Positions 14,819 to 18,018 of a stretch of 18,018 bases of DNA are shown in pieces. The stretch spans positions 1 through 18,018 of the forward strand of contig QZKK01000061.1 of NCBI GenBank assembly GCA_003599475.1, given 5' to 3'. Below the pieces are notes generated by a model, which was given only the letters and a program-made list of their open reading frames with translations, did not search any database and had not been told where the DNA came from. Positions within the stretch are counted from its first letter, which is position 1; each line of letters opens with the position of its first letter. Both the position numbers and the translations under genes were made by a program. The stretch comes from Desulfobacteraceae bacterium. GTDB lineage: Bacteria > Desulfobacterota > Desulfobacteria > Desulfobacterales > SURF-15.

Positions 14819-14853
14819 ATTCGATGTTGGAAGTTCGATGTTCAGCGTTCATC
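14819..14853. repeat. Heptad tandem repeat (GTTCGAT-like x5)
   Basis: Five 7-base units in register: ATTCGAT, GTTGGAA, GTTCGAT, GTTCAGC, GTTCATC. The repeat runs over the stop codon and last codons of the minus-strand MerB-like gene and may have replaced its original 3' end. It resembles short heptanucleotide (STRR-like) repeats and differs in sequence from the one at 8715. Confidence 0.65.
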
Positions 14854-15567
14854 TTTACCAAGCTCCATACAGGTATTTACCCCAAGATCCCAAAATGCTC
14901 CCCTGTGCCCAAGTTTGAAAAAAAGCTGTTGAATCGCCGCCGGCTCCGGGCGCTTCCAGTCATGCTCGAGACGGCCTGTATACCAGTTCTGTGCAAGCTC
15001 CCGGCATTTCTGAATCGGCATCGCGTACCCCTTCTTCAAATTCCGTCGAGAAAGCCAGGCATCGAGATGATCCTTCGAACTGAAGGCAAGAATCGTCGCT
15101 CAGGTATAGCCGATATTTTCCCAAAACCGCGCTGCGGGAACGACAAAGTGAACCAGCCAGTCCGAATCGACAGGTTTATCTTTTCGAATCGTTAAAGAGA
15201 GCCTCTCGCTGCACTCCCCACACCCGCACGGGGTGTACCCCACGGCATCTTTACCCAGTATGGCGGCAATGCCGAGGATATCCCACACTCAGTTGCCCCA
15301 ATATCTTCTATTTTCGACTTCCGTTACATAGTTTGTTGGAAGACCCGAAAAAGGGTGCGCCATCCAGATCGCATGAGATCCTGGAGCAAGCGCAACATGA
15401 TGCGCCTTCGCCAATCTTTCATAGGCACTCTCGACTGCCGCAATAGAGACTTTGAAATGATCTGCAGTTTCGAGTGTCGTCGGAGGCCGGCAAGTTCCTG
15501 CAAAAGTGGCATAGATAAAATAGCGAACACCGGAATCAGAAATTTCTCTTTTTCTTTGTTTTTCCAT
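14842..15567 (-). CDS. MerB (organomercurial lyase)-like protein with two in-frame TGA codons: candidate double selenoprotein
   Basis: A 241-codon frame reads from ATG 15567 to a terminal TGA at 14842-14844, with only two interruptions, both TGA: 15289-15291 (residue 93) and 15100-15102 (residue 156). The N-terminal ~75 residues look like the MerB winged-helix domain (RYFIYATFAG, then IWMAHPFSGLPT). Then come N-U93-VWDILGIAAILG, PCGCGEC (114-119), HFVVPAARFWENIGYT-U156-ATILAF, and a tail ...GAFWDL. From memory of E. coli R831b MerB, U93, D96 and U156 match catalytic Cys96, Asp99 and Cys159 with identical spacing, and C114 matches Cys117. All other Cys codons are TGC or TGT. The start has a perfect AGGAGG. 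Reading TGA as selenocysteine explains everything. A pseudogene, or three small genes, is much less likely. MerB cleaves carbon-mercury bonds in the cytoplasm, but the substrate here is unproven. The last 13 residues lie partly in a heptad repeat. Confidence 0.72.
15072..15086 (-). promoter_or_regulatory. SECIS-like hairpin after the second TGA
   Basis: On the mRNA, CCUUC pairs with GAAGG around the loop AGUUC. The loop begins 19 nt after the TGA at 15100-15102. Bacterial SECIS elements lie inside the coding region just after UGA, with a G in the first two loop bases and the loop roughly 16-37 nt downstream; this hairpin meets those points. GAU and AUC just outside can pair, leaving a bulge. 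The fold was judged by eye only. Confidence 0.45.
15240..15277 (-). promoter_or_regulatory. Hairpin after the first TGA (possible SECIS, atypical)
   Basis: Starting 12 nt after the TGA at 15289-15291, CCuCGGCAU pairs with AUGCCGuGG (one U-U mismatch), enclosing a 20-nt loop. A competing small hairpin CGGC-AUU-GCCG (15264-15274) has its loop at +19 but lacks a G in the loop. Either could stall or recruit SelB, but neither is a clean SECIS match. Confidence 0.25.
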
Positions 15568-15574
15568 TTCTTTA

Positions 15575-15580
15575 CCTCCT
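15575..15580 (-). promoter_or_regulatory. Perfect Shine-Dalgarno of the MerB-like gene
   Basis: AGGAGG on the minus strand, followed by a 7-nt spacer and ATG 15567. It fixes the start and argues that the interrupted frame is translated rather than decayed. Confidence 0.75.
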
Positions 15581-15766
15581 ATACAGGGTTTGTATTCATC
15601 GCTAAGGCTTTTCTTGACTTCAAAAGTATCACATTTTTAACAAAGATTGCACTTCGGGAATATCGACCACCGCCGGATAATTCTCAAAATGAGCTGATCG
15701 AGGATTTTATATCCGGGGATAATGATCCAATCCTAAACCGCTGGCGTTGAATCATGGAAAACTCGA

Positions 15767-15796
15767 TTGAAAACGTGACATCGAGTCTGATATAGG
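15767..15796 (+). promoter_or_regulatory. Candidate sigma-70 promoter for kinase-HAD operon
   Basis: TTGAAA (15767-15772), an 18-nt spacer and TATAGG (15791-15796) match five and four of six consensus bases. The predicted start is about 50 nt before the kinase ATG at 15853. It lies in the 285-nt divergent gap shared with the MerB-like gene. Confidence 0.4.
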
Positions 15797-15852
15797 TTCA
15801 GAGGACTGGGCAGCATTATGCGATGAACCTGCGGGCTATTGCGATCTGAAAA

Positions 15853-16857
15853 ATGACAGGCGATTACCTCGGACATCTTTCGCGTGAAGACCCTTTGTAC
15901 GGGTATTTGCAATGCCATATCGCTCCGCAACTGGGTTTTTCTTCATCCGACGCCTGTTACCGGGTTTTCCGATTCCGTGATTCCCGAAATGTGTATCTGT
16001 ACGAGGAAAAAAACCGGGGCATCCGGCTGGTCGGCAAGTTTTTCAAGTCATCGGACCCGGATCGTGCCCGAAAAACCGGCCAGACCGAATTCAACAATCT
16101 CCTTTTCCTGCGGGCTCTCGGTCTTTCAGCTCCACCCCACTATGTGGTGAGACCTTATGGGTTCAATCCGGAAATCGACAATCTGCTGGTGGTCGAACAC
16201 CTGGATGCAGAGACCCTGAGCGGAATCATCCATGAGGCTGTCCATCTCGACCAGCGCAGCCGCCTGTTCCGAAAACTGTCGGCGATAGCCCATTTTGTGG
16301 CTGTCATGCACAACCGCACGGCAGGCGATCGTAACGTCAGCTTCGACCCAAGTTACCAGTACATGGAGAGGCTTTTGAACTCCTTGACCCAAAAATGGGG
16401 ACTGGGAAGCGGCTGCGCCGATGAGCTCCGGGTTCTGCGTGAGGCATGGCGCAATCGAAGCTGTATGTGGGAGGACCGCGAAGTACTTGTCCACGGCGAT
16501 GCGACTCCATCCAACTTTTTGCTGGGGAAGGGGCGGGAGGTGATGGCCATCGATCTCGAACGGATGAAATGGGCGGACCGCGTTTTCGATCTGGGCCGGC
16601 TTTGCGGCGAGCTGAAACATTTCTTTTTCAGAGGCACGGGGGATCGCTTTGCGGCGGAGCCGTTCATCGGGCATTTTCTTTGGGAGTACTGCAGCCACTT
16701 TCCGGACCGCGAAAATGCCTTTCGCTCCATCACCGCCCGGGTACCGTTTTACCTCGGCATAACCCTCTTGCGCATCGCGCGAAATTCCTGGATCGACGAT
16801 GACTACAGGCGGCGTCTGGTCCAGGAGGCAAAACAGAATCTGAGGGCACTGGGATGA
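15853..16857 (+). CDS. APH/choline-kinase-like phosphotransferase
   Basis: 334-aa small-molecule kinase of the aminoglycoside phosphotransferase superfamily. A glycine-poor N-lobe (RVFRFRDSRNVYLYE, then RLVGKFFK with a candidate ATP-binding Lys) is followed by a helical C-lobe. Catalytic loop VHGDATPSNFLL (213-224) has D216 and N221, and D234 in MAIDLERMKWADRVFDLGRL is the metal-binding Asp. Substrates in this superfamily include sugars, choline, amino alcohols, homoserine and antibiotics, so the target cannot be named. Its TGA overlaps the ATG of the HAD gene (ATGA), so kinase and hydrolase are co-translated. The ribosome site before ATG 15853 is weak, and no better in-frame start is evident. 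Confidence 0.85.
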   Translation: MTGDYLGHLSREDPLYGYLQCHIAPQLGFSSSDACYRVFRFRDSRNVYLYEEKNRGIRLVGKFFKSSDPDRARKTGQTEFNNLLFLRALGLSAPPHYVVRPYGFNPEIDNLLVVEHLDAETLSGIIHEAVHLDQRSRLFRKLSAIAHFVAVMHNRTAGDRNVSFDPSYQYMERLLNSLTQKWGLGSGCADELRVLREAWRNRSCMWEDREVLVHGDATPSNFLLGKGREVMAIDLERMKWADRVFDLGRLCGELKHFFFRGTGDRFAAEPFIGHFLWEYCSHFPDRENAFRSITARVPFYLGITLLRIARNSWIDDDYRRRLVQEAKQNLRALG

Positions 16858-17588
16858 TCATTCAAGGAATTATTTTCGACATCAACGGCACGCTCATAGA
16901 CATCCGAACCGATGAAGGTTGTGAGGAAATCTATCGGGCAATCAGTCATTTCCTGACCTATCAGGGAATTTACATAGATCGCCGGGAGGTCAGGGAGGCC
17001 TATTACAGGATCATGGATGAACAACGCAAAGCAAGCCCGGAAGAACACCCCGAGTTCGACGCTGTGGCGGTCTGGCGTGAATTCGTCCGCCGACATTCGG
17101 GCAGCTTCGCGCTTCCGTCCGATAAATTGGAACATCCCCGTTTTCTTGCCGAGATGTACCGGGGCATCTCGCTTCAACGACTGAGACTCTATCCGGACGT
17201 GAAAGACCTGCTGGATGATTTGGGTTCCCGGTTCAGACTGGCTGCGGTTTCCGACGGCCAAAGCGTCTGGGCCTTGCCGGAGCTGCGGGCGGTGGGTATC
17301 GATTCCTATTTCGACCCCGTCATCATATCCAGTGATTTCGGGTTCAGAAAACCGGACCGGAGACTCTTCGAGGCTGCTCTGTCGGGGCAGGGTCTTGCAC
17401 CGGAAAACGTGCTTTTTGTGGGAAACGATCTGTACCGGGACATCTTCGGTGCCCGGGAGCTCGGGATGAAAACCGTATTCTTCTCGTCGAATCAAGGTAG
17501 AAAAGAAATGGACGGGGTAAATCCCGACTACATCATTTATCGATTCGCAGAGCTCAGCCAAGCAATTGACTTCTTCGAACGTCAATAA
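16854..17588 (+). CDS. HAD-superfamily hydrolase with DxN motif I
   Basis: 244-aa HAD (haloacid dehalogenase-like) hydrolase of the subfamily with an alpha-helical cap inserted after motif I. Motif I is FDINGTLID: the nucleophile D9 is present, but the second Asp of the phosphatase motif DxDGT is Asn (N11). Motif II is AVSDGQ (S133), motif III is K166 in FRKPDRR, and motif IV is VGNDLYRDIFGA (D192, D196). In HAD phosphatases the second Asp is the acid/base, so its loss suggests altered catalysis, slow phosphatase activity or a different reaction type. Its start overlaps the kinase stop, suggesting that both act on the same metabolite. Confidence 0.88.
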   Translation: MIIQGIIFDINGTLIDIRTDEGCEEIYRAISHFLTYQGIYIDRREVREAYYRIMDEQRKASPEEHPEFDAVAVWREFVRRHSGSFALPSDKLEHPRFLAEMYRGISLQRLRLYPDVKDLLDDLGSRFRLAAVSDGQSVWALPELRAVGIDSYFDPVIISSDFGFRKPDRRLFEAALSGQGLAPENVLFVGNDLYRDIFGARELGMKTVFFSSNQGRKEMDGVNPDYIIYRFAELSQAIDFFERQ

Positions 17589-17730
17589 CGAAATCCCCGT
17601 TGCCCGGCCGCTCCAAAGTTCGCTGTCAAAAAAAGCGGCTCAAGGTGTTATCCTCTCCGACCTCCTCCTGCCGGTCCTCCGCCGGCGAGCGCAAGGAAAA
17701 GTCGGACCTATTTGGAGTAAGCAGAAGACT

Positions 17731-17756
17731 TTGGGGTCAGGCCTACACATTTGACA
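17731..17756 (+). repeat. RAYT-associated conserved sequence (possible REP/IS-end element)
   Basis: The segment beginning TTGGGGTCAGGCCTACAC and ending TTGAC lies about 90 bases before the RAYT gene. I recall very similar GGGGTCAGGCCT-CAC-TTGAC stretches next to RAYT genes in other proteobacterial genomes, so it may be part of the mobile unit. This rests on recollection, not a search. The remainder of the 258-nt gap (17589-17846) holds a GCCGG/CCGGC hairpin at 17670-17686 without a T-tract, and no gene. Confidence 0.4.
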
Positions 17757-17846
17757 AAGTTGCATGGGTTTGGTAATCTTCCAAGGCGGGTGATAAAAAT
17801 ATGAGGCCGATAATGAACAGAAATTAGCGGGAGTGGCAACCGGATT

Positions 17847-18018
17847 ATGTCCAGGCCGCTACGAATCCAATACCCCGATGCCTTTTACCACGTTACTTCC
17901 CGGGGAAACGAACGCAAAGCTGTATTTTTAAGCCAACGTGACAGGGAGAAGTTTCTATCCTATCTTGGGTCGGCCGCTGAGCGATACAAGGCCGTCATAC
18001 ATGTTTATTGCCTTATGG
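17847..18018 (+). CDS. REP-associated tyrosine transposase (RAYT, IS200-like Y1), 3' end outside window
   Basis: The first 57 codons of a Y1-type transposase: MSRPLRIQYPDAFYHVTSRG, then NERKAVFLSQRDREKFLSYL and a segment ending HVYCLM at the window edge. RAYT proteins excise or copy REP hairpins by single-strand DNA cleavage with a catalytic Tyr and an HUH metal site. The HUH motif normally follows immediately after the point of truncation (M-D-N-H-Y-H), so it cannot be checked. The start ATG has GGGAG about 12 nt upstream. Confidence 0.9.
   Translation, partial: MSRPLRIQYPDAFYHVTSRGNERKAVFLSQRDREKFLSYLGSAAERYKAVIHVYCLM

Noticed and set aside
14842..14844. A third selenocysteine at the terminal TGA
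   Set aside because: It lies beyond the recognisable end of the MerB fold, inside a tandem repeat, so it is taken as the true stop.
14842..15567. Three separate small minus-strand genes, or a simple pseudogene
   Set aside because: All three pieces share one frame, separated only by TGA codons at the two MerB catalytic Cys positions. There is no frameshift or other stop, and the start has a perfect ribosome site. A pseudogene is not fully excluded, but selenocysteine recoding fits better.
14803..15750. Plus-strand open frames at 14803-15195 and 15355-15750
   Set aside because: Mostly antisense to the MerB-like gene, without ribosome sites or family resemblance.
17670..17686. GCCGG...CCGGC hairpin as terminator of the HAD gene
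   Set aside because: Five-pair stem with no following T-tract, so I do not call a terminator.

Overview
The window reads as chromosomal DNA of an anaerobic, probably sulfate-reducing or syntrophic, member of the Desulfobacterota. That placement is inference. It rests on the gene mix: a TRAP carboxylate transporter, an AprA/SdhA-like soluble flavoprotein paired with a GltD-like Fe-S protein, several solute-binding-protein transporters, a REP-associated tyrosine transposase and a candidate selenoprotein. TGA is the ordinary stop codon of most genes here, so the genetic code is standard.

Layout. (1) 1-3002, + strand: the 3' part of a TRAP operon, with dctP (cut by the window edge), dctQ and dctM; strong hairpins lie in the two gaps. 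(2) 3003-3905, - strand: an orphan PhnD-type phosphate/phosphonate-binding protein that abuts dctM tail to tail. (3) 4485-14703, + strand: a ten-kilobase catabolic/uptake cluster. It runs GntR/UTRA regulator, AprA/SdhA-like FAD protein, GltD-like FAD/NAD(P)/multi-Fe-S protein, class III aminotransferase, ABC ATPase 1, SsuA/TauA-type binding protein, two SsuC/TauC-type permeases and ABC ATPase 2. A TTGACA promoter and a perfect 16-bp palindrome lie upstream of the regulator. The inferred scheme is that a heteromeric ABC importer brings in a small organic (perhaps amino-sulfonate or amino-carboxylate) substrate, the aminotransferase removes or transfers its amino group, and the flavoprotein/GltD pair carries out an NAD(P)H-linked redox step. 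The substrate is not identifiable from sequence. (4) 14842-15567, - strand: a MerB (organomercurial lyase)-like gene whose reading frame is interrupted by two TGA codons and nothing else. (5) 15853-17588, + strand: an APH-type small-molecule kinase translationally coupled to a HAD hydrolase. (6) 17847-end, + strand: the start of a RAYT (TnpA-REP) transposase, cut by the window edge.

The most striking observation is the MerB-like gene. Its two in-frame TGA codons fall at residues 93 and 156. These correspond to catalytic Cys96 and Cys159 of E. coli R831b MerB, with the same 63-residue spacing, with the catalytic Asp conserved three residues after the first, and with a third structural Cys conserved at +21. 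The gene has a perfect Shine-Dalgarno, and a SECIS-like hairpin with a G in its loop follows the second TGA. The economical reading is a double-selenocysteine organomercurial-lyase-like protein.

A second notable point is the ABC transporter. ATPase 1 has a degenerate signature (ISSSM) and ATPase 2 lacks the H-loop histidine (Asn instead). A heterodimer of the two would have exactly one intact and one degenerate ATP site.
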